Below are positions 1-8,540 of a DNA stretch of 64,000 nucleotides, one piece after another. A program made the position numbers and the translations under genes. Location: the NCBI GenBank assembly GCA_002435985.1, contig DIXD01000099.1, forward strand, positions 34,314 to 98,313, in the 5' to 3' direction. Each line of letters starts with the position of its first letter. Positions within the stretch are counted from its first letter, which is position 1. Origin of the DNA: Spirochaetaceae bacterium UBA6089 (GTDB taxonomy: Bacteria > Spirochaetota > Spirochaetia > Treponematales > Rectinemataceae). The notes under the pieces are model-generated. The model did no database searches. It had not been told where the DNA came from and saw only the letters and a list, made by a program, of their open reading frames with translations.

Positions 1-103
1 TATTTGAAATATGGTGTCTTTTCGGCAGAGTATTTCCTGCCGCAGAAGTATACTAGCGTAGAAAGGCTTTTATCGCAAGGAGAAAATATCGTCACGCAAC
101 ACG

Positions 104-901
104 TCACGTACCACGATGTGCGTGCGCCACGGCCTTGTCGACTTCCCAGCCGCCGTGGACCAGCCCCACCATGGCTTCCAACACGCTCAATGGATTCGGC
201 TGCCCCCAGATGTTGCGGCCCATCGCGATGCCCGAAGCCCCACGCTCGAGCGCCCCTGCGATATTCTCGAATAGGATCCTGAGAGAATCGCGCTGTTCGC
301 CTCCAAGAAGCAAAATCGGCACGTGCGAGCCGCGGGCTGCCCATGCGAAGTCTTCAAATTTTTCAGGCATGGGAGCTTTGATGAAGGCAGCGCCAAGCTC
401 TTCGGCCGCACGCAGTGCGACAGCGAGGGCGTCGGCGCGTATCGACTGCCGCCCTTCTTCGAAGGCCATCGCCTCGATCATGACAGGAAGGCCGCGGCGC
501 TCGCAGGCCGAGACGAGGCGCGCGGCGGCCCTGATGAACTCGCCCTCGCGGGCGTGACCGAACTTGACGGTGATGGCGGCGGCGTCGGCTCCCCAGTACA
601 GCGCATCGCCTGCGCCATAAAGAAGCTCTTCCTCGAAGCGACCACCAAGAACCGTAAAGCCGCCGCTTGCCCGCAGAATGAGCCCGAGCCCCCTTTGCCA
701 TCCCTCAAGGCCAGCACGCACGAAGCCCTTGTGAGCCATGATCGCATCGGCACCCCCTCGCGCACAGAGGCGGACAAGCTCCAGAGGCGACTCGATACCC
801 TCAAGCGGACCGGCGATCGCTCCGTGGTCTGCGGCCACGACGACCGCGCGCCCGTCCTCCGAAAAAATGCGGCCTAAGCGAAGCCTTGCTCCTTCATGCA
901 T
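104..901 (-). CDS. DeoC/LsrF/FbaB-family class I aldolase
   Basis: A 265-residue TIM-barrel protein of the DeoC/LsrF/class I fructose-bisphosphate aldolase group, which cleaves or forms C-C bonds through a lysine Schiff base. Visible marks are the DHG motif after strand 1 (D25), FIKAPMP with K175 as the likely Schiff-base lysine, and the phosphate-binding end GGEQRD...GIAMGRNIWGQ. The start is chosen because GGAGG lies 7 nt before the ATG. It is the last gene of a minus-strand set (MerR regulator, dehydrogenase, FGGY kinase, aldolase), so it probably splits a phosphorylated keto-sugar made by the two upstream enzymes, as LsrF does after LsrK. The true substrate cannot be read from sequence. 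The 103 bases downstream show no gene. Confidence 0.8.
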   Translation of the reverse strand: MHEGARLRLGRIFSEDGRAVVVAADHGAIAGPLEGIESPLELVRLCARGGADAIMAHKGFVRAGLEGWQRGLGLILRASGGFTVLGGRFEEELLYGAGDALYWGADAAAITVKFGHAREGEFIRAAARLVSACERRGLPVMIEAMAFEEGRQSIRADALAVALRAAEELGAAFIKAPMPEKFEDFAWAARGSHVPILLLGGEQRDSLRILFENIAGALERGASGIAMGRNIWGQPNPLSVLEAMVGLVHGGWEVDKAVAHAHRGT

Positions 902-935
902 GACGCTTCCTCCTCAATCCGCTCTCAATTCACCT

Positions 936-2402
936 TCAATCCACCGGGCGCGCAACTCCATCCGCCCCCACCTGCACCTTCGAAATCGCGGGAAAGAGGC
1001 TGGCGAGCCGCCTGTATCCCTCGAGATAAATGGCAAAGAGCTCATCGTACACTGCTGCAGTCTCTTGTCTCGGCTCGAATATATGGGCGGGCACGAAAAC
1101 TTTCTCCGAGGCGGCGGCGAGGTCCGCTTCTTCGCCCAACGCAAAACGGCCGATCGCAAGACAGCCGGCCAGCTCGGGCTCGGGAAAATCGGCCACCAGC
1201 ACTCTCTTGCCGGTGATGTCGGCCTTTATCTGATTCCATACCGGCGAAAGGGAGGGCATGCCCGTGGCGCGCATGTCTTCGACGCGAGCACCCGCGGTCT
1301 CCATGACATCCAGCACCTCGCGCATGGCGAAGGCAGTCCCCTCGAGCACCGCGCGCGCCATGGCCCCCAGGTCGTGATGGAGCCCAAGACCAAGGAACAC
1401 AGCCCGTGCGTCGGGGTCCCAGTGGGGCGAACGTTCGCCGGCGAGGTAAGGCAAAAACACGAGCCCTCCCGCGCCGGGCTTCGTCGCAGCGACTCTTCTG
1501 TAGATCGTATCAAAGTCTTCCGCAGGCAAAACATGGCTCTTGAACCAGGAGAGCGCTCCCCCACTCGTCGAAATGACACCAGAGATATTGAAATACGGCT
1601 TCACGATGTGCGGCATCACAAGGAGAGCGCCCGCGTCTCCTATGTCCTTCTCTGAACAGAGGTTGATGCCCTCGGAGGTCCCGCCTTTGTCGCAGGTGCG
1701 GCCTGGCCGGACTGTCGCAGTCCCCAGAAGCGAGGCGATGAAGTCGGGGCCTCCCATCACCACCGGCAGACCCTGCGGCAAACCAAATACCTCGGCCGCT
1801 CTGGCGTGCACGCGACCGACAATTTCGCCGATGCCCACAAAGGAAGGAAATTTGTCGGTATCGAGCGAGAGCGATTCGAGCGCGGCCCTGTCCCAGATGA
1901 TGCGCGTATAGCCCTCATTCGGTAGGCAGGTCGCCCATTCACCGCTGAGATGCCCTATGACGAACTCGGGGCAAGAGACGAAAAAGCACGAAGAGGCGTA
2001 GAGCTCAGGAAAATGGCGTTGCAGCCAGAGAATCTTGGGAAGGTTGAAGGCCGCGTCGAGGGGGTAGTTCAATGCGGCGGACGCCTCTTTGGCCTCTTTC
2101 TGGGCGCGCCTGTCGAGCCAGGTGATCGCGGGCGCGAGCGGTTCGCCGCGCGCATCGATGGGCAGAATCGTGGGGCCATTGCCGCTCACGACGATGGCCC
2201 GGAGACTGCTGCGCGAGATCCCTGAAAGAAGCCGGGACGCTATGTCGGACAGCGCCCCGAGCCAGAGCCTGGCATCCACTTCGTGATAGGTGTTAGAATC
2301 GCTCTCCCCCAACTCCACGGCGGCGAGCCCCGTGCACCCGCCTTCTGCGTCGAAAAGCGCGGCCTTGACGCGCGTAGTCCCAATATCGACTGTAAAAATC
2401 AA
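936..2402 (-). CDS. FGGY-family carbohydrate kinase (xylulokinase-like)
   Basis: A 488-residue FGGY sugar kinase: ATP-dependent phosphorylation of a sugar or polyol in the cytoplasm. The N-terminal phosphate loop is DIGTTRVKA (residues 5-13), the catalytic aspartate sits in GGPDFIASLLG, and the second-domain signature FLPYLAGERSPHWDPDARA is typical of the XylB branch. Length is normal for the family. It lies 10 nt downstream of the dehydrogenase gene and 34 nt upstream of the aldolase gene. Dehydrogenase to kinase to aldolase is a standard order of steps for a sugar or sugar alcohol. Xylulokinase is the nearest recognisable relative, but the partner aldolase argues against plain xylose catabolism, so the substrate is left open. 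Confidence 0.85.
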   Translation of the reverse strand: MIFTVDIGTTRVKAALFDAEGGCTGLAAVELGESDSNTYHEVDARLWLGALSDIASRLLSGISRSSLRAIVVSGNGPTILPIDARGEPLAPAITWLDRRAQKEAKEASAALNYPLDAAFNLPKILWLQRHFPELYASSCFFVSCPEFVIGHLSGEWATCLPNEGYTRIIWDRAALESLSLDTDKFPSFVGIGEIVGRVHARAAEVFGLPQGLPVVMGGPDFIASLLGTATVRPGRTCDKGGTSEGINLCSEKDIGDAGALLVMPHIVKPYFNISGVISTSGGALSWFKSHVLPAEDFDTIYRRVAATKPGAGGLVFLPYLAGERSPHWDPDARAVFLGLGLHHDLGAMARAVLEGTAFAMREVLDVMETAGARVEDMRATGMPSLSPVWNQIKADITGKRVLVADFPEPELAGCLAIGRFALGEEADLAAASEKVFVPAHIFEPRQETAAVYDELFAIYLEGYRRLASLFPAISKVQVGADGVARPVD

Positions 2403-2412
2403 AATTAAACTC

Positions 2413-3438
2413 CTAGGGAAGGCTGTGCATCAATAGAACCCGATACGCGTCCCCGGAGAGCGCAGTGCGAAAGCCCTCCTCCAGCCTGGAGAAAGATGTT
2501 CGCGCCGATACGAGCGGGTTCACATCGATTTTGCGGAACGACAGAAGCCTCACCGCCTGAAAGAAATCTTCCTGAACCCGACCCTCCGTGCCGGTGATCA
2601 AAAGCTCATTGCGATGAATTGTGTTGAGATCGAGTGGAATGTGCATGACATCTTCGTATGCGGTGTAAATATTGATACGGGCGGCCTTGGCCATCGCGAG
2701 GATCGCAGGCTCGAGCGCAGAGGGCGCAGGGCTCGTGACGACGCAGCTCGAAAAACCGATGCCGTCGGTGATCTCGTGGCCAAAATCTGCGATATCCGTG
2801 ACTGTGGGGTCGACGACAAAATCTGCCCCGAGCGCCGCGGCCATATGCCTGCGGGCGGGGTTCGGCTCGCTCACCGTGATGCGTAGCCCCATCGAACGCG
2901 CCGCCATAAGGTGCAGAAGCCCCATTGTCCCCGCCCCGACTATGAGCAGGTCCTCGGTCATGGCGACCTTGAGGCGTTTGAGGGAGTGGATACAGCACGC
3001 GAGGGGCTCGGCGAAACTCGCCGTCTCGTAGCTCATCGAATCGGGCACGGGGAATATCTGGTTCGGCCGCACGACGATGTACTCTGAGAAGCCTCCAAGC
3101 ATGCGGGTGGCATCCTTGTACCGGTTTAGACACAGATTCGACTTGCCGATGCGGCAGTAATAGCATTCCCCACAGCGCTCGACTAAATCGAGCGCGACAC
3201 GTTGGCCGATGCTCAGATCTTCCACGACCTTCGAACCGATCGCCTCGATGCGCCCCGAAGCCTCGTGCCCCGGCACAAGCGGCAGAGGCAGGCTCATCTT
3301 GCCGCTGAAGAGCCGCTGCTCGAGCGTGCAGATGCCGCAGGCCTCAACCTTGACCAGCACCTCATTCTCATTGGGCTCGGGAGTCGGCCGCTCCTCGATG
3401 CTGAGTGTGCCCGGCGCCGTCAGAATAGCAACTTTCAT
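2413..3438 (-). CDS. Zinc-dependent medium-chain alcohol/polyol dehydrogenase
   Basis: A 341-residue MDR-superfamily dehydrogenase (sorbitol/threonine dehydrogenase type) that should oxidise a secondary alcohol with NAD(P)+. Catalytic-zinc ligands appear as CGIC (C34) and GHE (H58-E59). The four structural-zinc cysteines are C89, C92, C95 and C103. The nucleotide-binding loop is GAGTMG. It is second in the MerR-headed operon, immediately before the FGGY kinase, and so probably oxidises the imported sugar alcohol before phosphorylation. The divergent ABC importer would supply the substrate. The exact substrate is not predictable. Confidence 0.85.
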   Translation of the reverse strand: MKVAILTAPGTLSIEERPTPEPNENEVLVKVEACGICTLEQRLFSGKMSLPLPLVPGHEASGRIEAIGSKVVEDLSIGQRVALDLVERCGECYYCRIGKSNLCLNRYKDATRMLGGFSEYIVVRPNQIFPVPDSMSYETASFAEPLACCIHSLKRLKVAMTEDLLIVGAGTMGLLHLMAARSMGLRITVSEPNPARRHMAAALGADFVVDPTVTDIADFGHEITDGIGFSSCVVTSPAPSALEPAILAMAKAARINIYTAYEDVMHIPLDLNTIHRNELLITGTEGRVQEDFFQAVRLLSFRKIDVNPLVSARTSFSRLEEGFRTALSGDAYRVLLMHSLP

Positions 3439-3444
3439 CGACGA

Positions 3445-3906
3445 TTATTCCTCATTACGATTATACATCGAATCGAGACAGAATGAAGTGAGATCACAGT
3501 TCTCGCACTCCTCTCCCGGGCAGGAAAAGAAAGTCTTTTTCTTGCGTATTGCATCAATATGTTCCTCGATCTGAGCGATGTGCTGCTGGGCCTCGCGGAT
3601 TTTTGCCATCTCTTCTTCTTTCTGATCCTCGTAGATCTGTAGGAGGAGAAGTCGGCATCGTTCGCCGCTTGGATCCTCGGAATAGAGCATAAAAAATTCG
3701 CGGATCTGTCCGAGAGTGAGGCCGAGGCCCTTGAGCTCCTCGATGCGCTTGAGCCGTATAACGACATCGGCTGGATAGCGCCGATGCAACCCCTCAGTGC
3801 GATTCGATGCCTCGATGAGGCCAAGCTCTTCATAATATCGGATGGTTCGAGCAGTTACACCAAAAAGAGAAGCAAGTTCACCGATTTTCAACAGTCGGTC
3901 GGTCAA
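3445..3906 (-). CDS. MerR-family transcriptional regulator with Cys-rich tail
   Basis: A MerR-family regulator of about 153 residues. The winged-helix DNA-binding domain is at the N-terminus (IGELASLFGVTARTIRYYEELGLI). It is followed by the MerR dimerisation helix (coiled-coil around QIYEDQKEEEMAKIREAQQH) and an unusual tail carrying four cysteines, C-x4-C-x2-C-x6-C. That tail could bind a metal or an Fe-S cluster, or respond to redox; this is inference. A TTG start is preferred, because AAGGGG lies about 8 nt upstream. A longer reading from GTG at 3915 would put the ribosome site on the start codon itself. It heads the dehydrogenase-kinase-aldolase operon, and a dyad between its own -35 and -10 boxes is the expected binding site. 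Confidence 0.85.
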   Translation of the reverse strand: MTDRLLKIGELASLFGVTARTIRYYEELGLIEASNRTEGLHRRYPADVVIRLKRIEELKGLGLTLGQIREFFMLYSEDPSGERCRLLLLQIYEDQKEEEMAKIREAQQHIAQIEEHIDAIRKKKTFFSCPGEECENCDLTSFCLDSMYNRNEE

Positions 3907-3918
3907 TCTCGGCACCCC

Positions 3919-3946
3919 TTGAACAAATGCAAAAAAGTACTATACT
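3919..3946 (+). promoter_or_regulatory. Predicted sigma70 promoter for the BMP ABC operon
   Basis: TTGAAC (3919-3924), a 16-bp spacer and TATACT (3941-3946). Transcription should begin near 3953, at the left edge of the ACGTGA/TCACGT dyad, about 90 nt before the binding-protein gene at 4044. Confidence 0.6.
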
Positions 3947-3948
3947 AA

Positions 3949-3977
3949 ATCTTACGTGAAATAAAACCTCACGTCAA
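3949..3977 (-). promoter_or_regulatory. Predicted merR promoter with dyad operator in the spacer
   Basis: Read on the minus strand: TTGACG (3977-3972), a 17-bp spacer and TAAGAT (3954-3949). The inverted repeat ACGTGA-N9-TCACGT (3954-3974) fills the spacer, the place where MerR-family activators bind and distort the promoter. The same dyad covers the predicted start point of the divergent transporter promoter, so one regulator could control both directions. Confidence 0.6.
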
Positions 3978-4043
3978 CTTTTATGGCAGGTAAGATTTTT
4001 AACCAATTATCTCCTGCCAACACTCTCATTCGAGGAGAATGCT

Positions 4044-5048
4044 ATGCGTCGCTCCGTCATCGCATCTATTATCACCATTGTGGCAGGTACCGCTCTTTGG
4101 GCACAAGCCCCTCGCATCGGTGTCTTTATCCCGGGCGCACGCGAGGGAAGCCCTATCTACGACACCATGGCAAAAGGCGCCGAGCGCTTGGCATCAGAGA
4201 TTCCCGGCGCAAGCGTCAGGGTCATCGAGGCCGGCTTCAACCAGGCCGAATGGGAAGAAAAGCTCACTTCCTTCGTGGCTTCAGGGAAATTCGACTTGGT
4301 CATAACCTCGAACCCCTCCATGCCCGAACTCATACACAATATTTCAAGGAGCTTTCCGAAGCAGAAATTCATCTGTCTCGACGGGTACCTCGCAGGGAAC
4401 CCCAATCTCTACACCGCACTCTACAATCAGCTCGAGCAGGGCTATGTGACCGGCTACCTTGCGGGCCTCGTCTCGATCTCCGGCATGAAGGGAACCAATC
4501 CGGACAAGAAGATAGGCATGATCATCGGCCAGAACTATCCCGCGATGGATAAAATGATCATCCCCGGCTTCACCCAGGGGCTGAAGGCCGTCGATCCCGC
4601 ATTTCAGCTCGACATCCGCGTGCTCGGCAACTGGTACGATGCGGCGAAGGCTGCGGATTTAAGCCGCAGCATCTATGCGGGCGGCGCCGACGTCATCCTG
4701 CCGATCTGCGGCTCGGCAAGCCAGGGCGCGGTCAAAGTCGCCCAGGAAACCAGCAAGTATCTCGTCTTCTTCGACAATGACGAATTTGCCCGTGCGCCGC
4801 AGAACATCCTCGGCTGTACGGTGCTGCACCAAGAAGAGCTCGCGTACCGCAGCCTCAAGGCGGCCGTCGAGGGTACACTGCCTTTCGGCAAGGCGGAGGT
4901 TGTGGGGATGAGAGAAGGCTACATCGAATTTCTGGACAAAAATCCCGCATACATCAAAAATGTACCGGAGTCGATCCGCAAGAAGGTCGATACCGTGATT
5001 CAGGCGATCAAGTCCGGTCAGCTTACTTTCCAGGTGCCTTCGCTGTAG
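4044..5048 (+). CDS. BMP-family substrate-binding protein of ABC importer
   Basis: A 334-residue BMP/PnrA-family periplasmic binding protein, a group usually linked to nucleoside or related ligand uptake. An N-terminal signal peptide (about residues 1-20, ending ALWAQ) has no obvious lipobox cysteine, so the protein may be soluble rather than a lipoprotein. The body starts IGVFIPGAREGSPIYD and has the alternating Rossmann pattern of the family. AGGAG lies 6 nt before the ATG. It is the first gene of a four-gene importer operon (binding protein, double ATPase, two permeases), divergent from a sugar-alcohol-like catabolic operon. That neighbourhood raises the possibility of a non-nucleoside ligand. 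Confidence 0.85.
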   Translation: MRRSVIASIITIVAGTALWAQAPRIGVFIPGAREGSPIYDTMAKGAERLASEIPGASVRVIEAGFNQAEWEEKLTSFVASGKFDLVITSNPSMPELIHNISRSFPKQKFICLDGYLAGNPNLYTALYNQLEQGYVTGYLAGLVSISGMKGTNPDKKIGMIIGQNYPAMDKMIIPGFTQGLKAVDPAFQLDIRVLGNWYDAAKAADLSRSIYAGGADVILPICGSASQGAVKVAQETSKYLVFFDNDEFARAPQNILGCTVLHQEELAYRSLKAAVEGTLPFGKAEVVGMREGYIEFLDKNPAYIKNVPESIRKKVDTVIQAIKSGQLTFQVPSL

Positions 5049-5049
5049 A

Positions 5050-6612
5050 ATGCTGCCCATGCCTGCAGTCCGGATGCGTGGAATCTCGAAGCGCTACCTG
5101 CCCTCTGGCATCCACGCCAACGACGGCGCAGAACTCGTGGTAGAACGAGGCAGCATCCACGCGGTGGTGGGAGAAAATGGCGCCGGCAAAACCACGCTCA
5201 TGAAGATCCTCGCCGGCCTCGAGCTGCCAGATTCCGGCGACATCGAGATCGACGGCAAGCCCGTTAGGATATCTTCCCCCGCTCATGCGCGTCGTCTCGG
5301 CATCGGTATGGTGCACCAGCATTTTCTCATGTTCGACGAGCTGAGTGCTGCGGAAAACATTTTCTTCGGACTCGAACCGAAATCAAGGTCGCATATCCTG
5401 CGCATGCTGGGCATTATCGATTCAGCCAGTCTCAACGAGCAAACGAAGGTTCTGGCACAGGCGTACGGCTTTGCAGTCGAACCTTCGGCCCCTGTGGGGA
5501 GCCTGAGCATCAGTAGCCGCCAGCAGGTCGAAATTCTGCGCCAGTTGGCCGCCAAGGTACGCATCCTCATTCTCGATGAGCCCACGTCTGTGCTTACCAA
5601 ACAGGAAACCGAAACGCTCTTCGGAAAACTTGCGGAGCTGCGGCGCATGGGGCGTACGATTCTTCTTGTGACGCACAAGATCGACGAAGTGATGCAGATT
5701 GCCGACAGGGTGACCGTCATGCGCGGTGGAAAGACGATCGGCACCTACGATACCGCCTCGATCTCCGCGAACGAACTCGCATGTCTGATTATGGGGGCGA
5801 CCTCGTACGAAGAAGGTGGGCCTCATACAAAGACTTCGACCACCGGGGCATTGGTACTCAGCGTTCAGGATCTATGTAGCCGCCATCGACATCATGGAGG
5901 AACAGGCCTTTCGGGGCTTGCCTTCGATATCCATGAGGGAGAGGTACTCGGCATCTGTGCCCTGAGCAGCAATGGTCTGGACGAGCTCGAGGACGTGCTG
6001 GCCGGTTTCCTCACGCCTTCTGCGGGCACCTTTGTCTTCCGCGGACATCGTTTCGATGCGCGGGGGTCCCACGAATATCGTCGACTTTTAAAAGAAGGCA
6101 AAATCGCCTATTTACCCTCAGACAGAGTGCGCCGCGCCGTGGCGCTTTCTCTCCCCGTGGTGGACAATTTCATTGCGCTCGACCGCCGCATATACTTTCC
6201 TCGAGGCTGGATCCGTTCGACGCTCGCACAACGCGCCACCCAGGAGGCCATCCGCGCCTTCGACATCTCCGCCCGAGCCGAACAGGCCACCGTGGAACTC
6301 TCTGGCGGGAATATACAAAAACTGGCTCTCGCAAGGCTATTCTCGAAAAAGCGTGCCGAGCTGTTCATTCTCTGTGAGCCGACCTGGGGTCTCGACATCC
6401 GATCGACGGAGCAGGTGTACAATAGAATCCAAAATATCAGCGATGCGGGATCGGCCGTGCTGCTCCTCTCCTCCGATGTCGACGAGATTCTCAGACTTTC
6501 CTATCGCATCATGGTACTCTATCGGGGAAAGCCGGTGGCCGATCTCATCAATTCAGGATATCTGAACCGAACCCTGATCGGAGAATATCTTCTCGGAATA
6601 CGGAGCACATGA
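5050..6612 (+). CDS. ABC transporter ATPase with two nucleotide-binding domains
   Basis: A 520-residue double-NBD ATPase of the RbsA/NupO type that energises the BMP importer. The N-terminal half has Walker A GENGAGKTT, a variant signature region SLSISSRQQVEILRQL and Walker B ILILDEPTS. The C-terminal half lacks a proper Walker A lysine (ALSSNGLDEL) but keeps the signature LSGGNIQKLALAR and LFILCEPTWGLD, the usual asymmetry of this subfamily. The start codon lies 1 nt after the stop of the binding protein, and the stop overlaps the first permease gene (ATGA). An in-frame ATG three codons later is an alternative start. Confidence 0.88.
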   Translation: MLPMPAVRMRGISKRYLPSGIHANDGAELVVERGSIHAVVGENGAGKTTLMKILAGLELPDSGDIEIDGKPVRISSPAHARRLGIGMVHQHFLMFDELSAAENIFFGLEPKSRSHILRMLGIIDSASLNEQTKVLAQAYGFAVEPSAPVGSLSISSRQQVEILRQLAAKVRILILDEPTSVLTKQETETLFGKLAELRRMGRTILLVTHKIDEVMQIADRVTVMRGGKTIGTYDTASISANELACLIMGATSYEEGGPHTKTSTTGALVLSVQDLCSRHRHHGGTGLSGLAFDIHEGEVLGICALSSNGLDELEDVLAGFLTPSAGTFVFRGHRFDARGSHEYRRLLKEGKIAYLPSDRVRRAVALSLPVVDNFIALDRRIYFPRGWIRSTLAQRATQEAIRAFDISARAEQATVELSGGNIQKLALARLFSKKRAELFILCEPTWGLDIRSTEQVYNRIQNISDAGSAVLLLSSDVDEILRLSYRIMVLYRGKPVADLINSGYLNRTLIGEYLLGIRST

Positions 6613-7643
6613 TGGAGGCAGAGAGAGAGCTTCGGGGTCCTGCAAGGGTCGTGCTCGCCGTGGGTGTTTCGATCGCTCTCGCGGCAGGGGTACTCGCCCT
6701 GTTCAGTCAAGACTTCGGCAGCGCACTCGCCCAATTCTTTCTCGAGCCGTTTTCGAATCGCTATTTTCTGGGGAATTATCTCGCGGACGCAGTTCCACTC
6801 ATGATCGCGGGCCTTGGGGTCCTGATCGCGTTTCGTTCGAAGAACTTCAATCTGGGCGGCGAAGGCCAACTCTACGCCAGCGCCCTCGCGGCAGGAGTGC
6901 TCGCTCTGCGTCTGCCCGCGGGGATAGACCCCCTTACCCTCTGGTGCTGGACAGCTCTTGTGGGCACGCTCACCGGTGCCGCAATCGGGGCCCTCTCTGG
7001 CTTGCTGAAAGCCTTCCGAGGCGTCTCAGAGATGATCTCCTCGTTTCTCATCTCTGCCATCGTCATCAACATAAGCGACTTTTTAATCACAGGACCTTTT
7101 CAAGACCCGGCCAGCAACTTCCAGACAACACGCCAGATTACCCGGCAGTTTCTCCTCCCTAGAATACTTGCGCCTTCGAAACTCGATATCTCCATCGGCC
7201 TAGCGCTCGCGCTCATCCTGGTCTTCATGGTCGTGGCCAAGCGCACGAGAATCGGCTTCGAGCTTAAAATCTGTGGAGAAAACGAGGAGTTTGCGCGGTA
7301 CTGCGGCATTCCTGTTGCTGCTTACCAAATCGCAGCGATGGCGGTCTCCGGCGGTCTGTATGGGCTCGCCGGTGCACTCCTCGTCATCGGGCCCCAGGGC
7401 CGAGTGATCCGCGGTTTTTCCTCGGGCCTCGGGTGGAGCGCCATTTCCGTGGCCCTCCTCGCTCAGGGGAGCGAGGCGGGTGTCGTGCCGGCCGCGCTCT
7501 TTATTGCCTTCCTCGGTACGGGTTCGGATCATGTCATGATAGGTTCGGGAGTCCCCTCGGAGATCATCTCGATACTGCAGGCCGTGGCGATGTTCTTCAT
7601 CACGGCGAGGTCACTGCCGCGCCTGCGGCGGAGACGGCCATGA
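6609..7643 (+). CDS. BMP ABC importer permease 1 (NupP-like)
   Basis: A 344-residue integral membrane protein of the BPD_transp_2 family with repeated hydrophobic helices from about residue 14 to the C-terminus. The signature GLGVLIAFRSKNFNLGGEGQLY is typical of BMP-type importer permeases. It forms the membrane channel with the following permease. It overlaps the ATPase gene by 4 nt at the start and the second permease gene by 4 nt at the end, indicating translational coupling. Confidence 0.87.
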   Translation: MMEAERELRGPARVVLAVGVSIALAAGVLALFSQDFGSALAQFFLEPFSNRYFLGNYLADAVPLMIAGLGVLIAFRSKNFNLGGEGQLYASALAAGVLALRLPAGIDPLTLWCWTALVGTLTGAAIGALSGLLKAFRGVSEMISSFLISAIVINISDFLITGPFQDPASNFQTTRQITRQFLLPRILAPSKLDISIGLALALILVFMVVAKRTRIGFELKICGENEEFARYCGIPVAAYQIAAMAVSGGLYGLAGALLVIGPQGRVIRGFSSGLGWSAISVALLAQGSEAGVVPAALFIAFLGTGSDHVMIGSGVPSEIISILQAVAMFFITARSLPRLRRRRP

Positions 7644-8527
7644 GCGACATCACGACTGTTCTCGTCGATATCCTAAAATACACGATCGTCGCAGCCACTC
7701 CCCTTCTGTTTGCCTCGATCGGAGGCCTTTTCTCCGAGCTTTCCGGCATGCTCAACATCGCGCTCGAGGGGCTCATGGGCATCGGCGCATTCTTCGGTAT
7801 GGCCGCAGCGGGTCTCAGCCACAACGTGTTCATCGGCGTTCTGGCCGCAATCGCCTCTGCCGTCGCAGCGTCTCTGTTGATGGGTGTCGTCATTCTACGG
7901 TTCAAGGCCAATCTCTTCATCGCAGGGCTTGCCATCAACCTACTCGCCGGAGGCATCACCACGGTACTTTCGCAATGGTGGTACCACACGAAGGCTGTGG
8001 TCGCGTTCAGCCTGCCGGATCCCCTCAACGCATTTCCTGCAGCACTTGCGCAGATACCCTTCATCGGGCCCGTGCTCCTCTCCCATTCGGTGCTCACAGT
8101 GAGCGCATGGCTCTGGACTCTCGGCGCCGCCCTCATCATCAACAATACTCGGCACGGCATCCGTATTCGGGCCACGGGGATGCATGCTCAGGCGGTCTTA
8201 GCTTTGGGCTATTCTCCGGACCGAGCCAGAATGGCGGCACTGGTCTGGTCAGGTATCGGAAGCGGGCTCGGCGGCTTCGCACTTGGGCTGTCGATCTCAG
8301 CCTTCGTGCCCAATATTGTCTCGGGCAGAGGATGGATCGCCCTCGTCGCAATATACCTCGGCCGGAAAAAGCCACTCTGGATCGCCGCATCGTGCCTGCT
8401 CTTCGCCTTCGCCGAGAGCCTTTCGAACTACATTCAGGGCTTCTCGTCGATTCCGCCCCTCATCGTACTTGCTCTCCCCTATGCGGTCACACTCGTCTCA
8501 CTGATCGTCGCAGGCAATAAAAAATAG
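7640..8527 (+). CDS. BMP ABC importer permease 2 (NupQ-like)
   Basis: A 295-residue permease of the same BPD_transp_2 group. It begins MSDITTVLVDILKYTIVAAT and continues with GLFSELSGMLNIALEGLMGIGAF, the conserved block of the second BMP permease. The start at 7640 is chosen over an upstream in-frame ATG because it gives the ATGA overlap with permease 1 and removes a non-hydrophobic leader. It is the last gene of the importer operon and converges on the HAD gene. Confidence 0.87.
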   Translation: MSDITTVLVDILKYTIVAATPLLFASIGGLFSELSGMLNIALEGLMGIGAFFGMAAAGLSHNVFIGVLAAIASAVAASLLMGVVILRFKANLFIAGLAINLLAGGITTVLSQWWYHTKAVVAFSLPDPLNAFPAALAQIPFIGPVLLSHSVLTVSAWLWTLGAALIINNTRHGIRIRATGMHAQAVLALGYSPDRARMAALVWSGIGSGLGGFALGLSISAFVPNIVSGRGWIALVAIYLGRKKPLWIAASCLLFAFAESLSNYIQGFSSIPPLIVLALPYAVTLVSLIVAGNKK

Positions 8528-8540
8528 AGTTTACACTCTA
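8519..8540 (-). terminator. Short hairpin terminator of the HAD gene
   Basis: TAGAGT-TTAC-ACTCTA (8525-8540) followed on the minus strand by TTTTTT. The stem is only 6 bp and overlaps the stop codon of the HAD gene, so it is a modest terminator between convergent genes. Confidence 0.5.

Noticed and set aside
5950..6050. Loss-of-function in the BMP ATPase because the second Walker A is missing.
   Set aside because: A degenerate second Walker A is normal for the RbsA/NupO subfamily, and the second signature and Walker B are retained.
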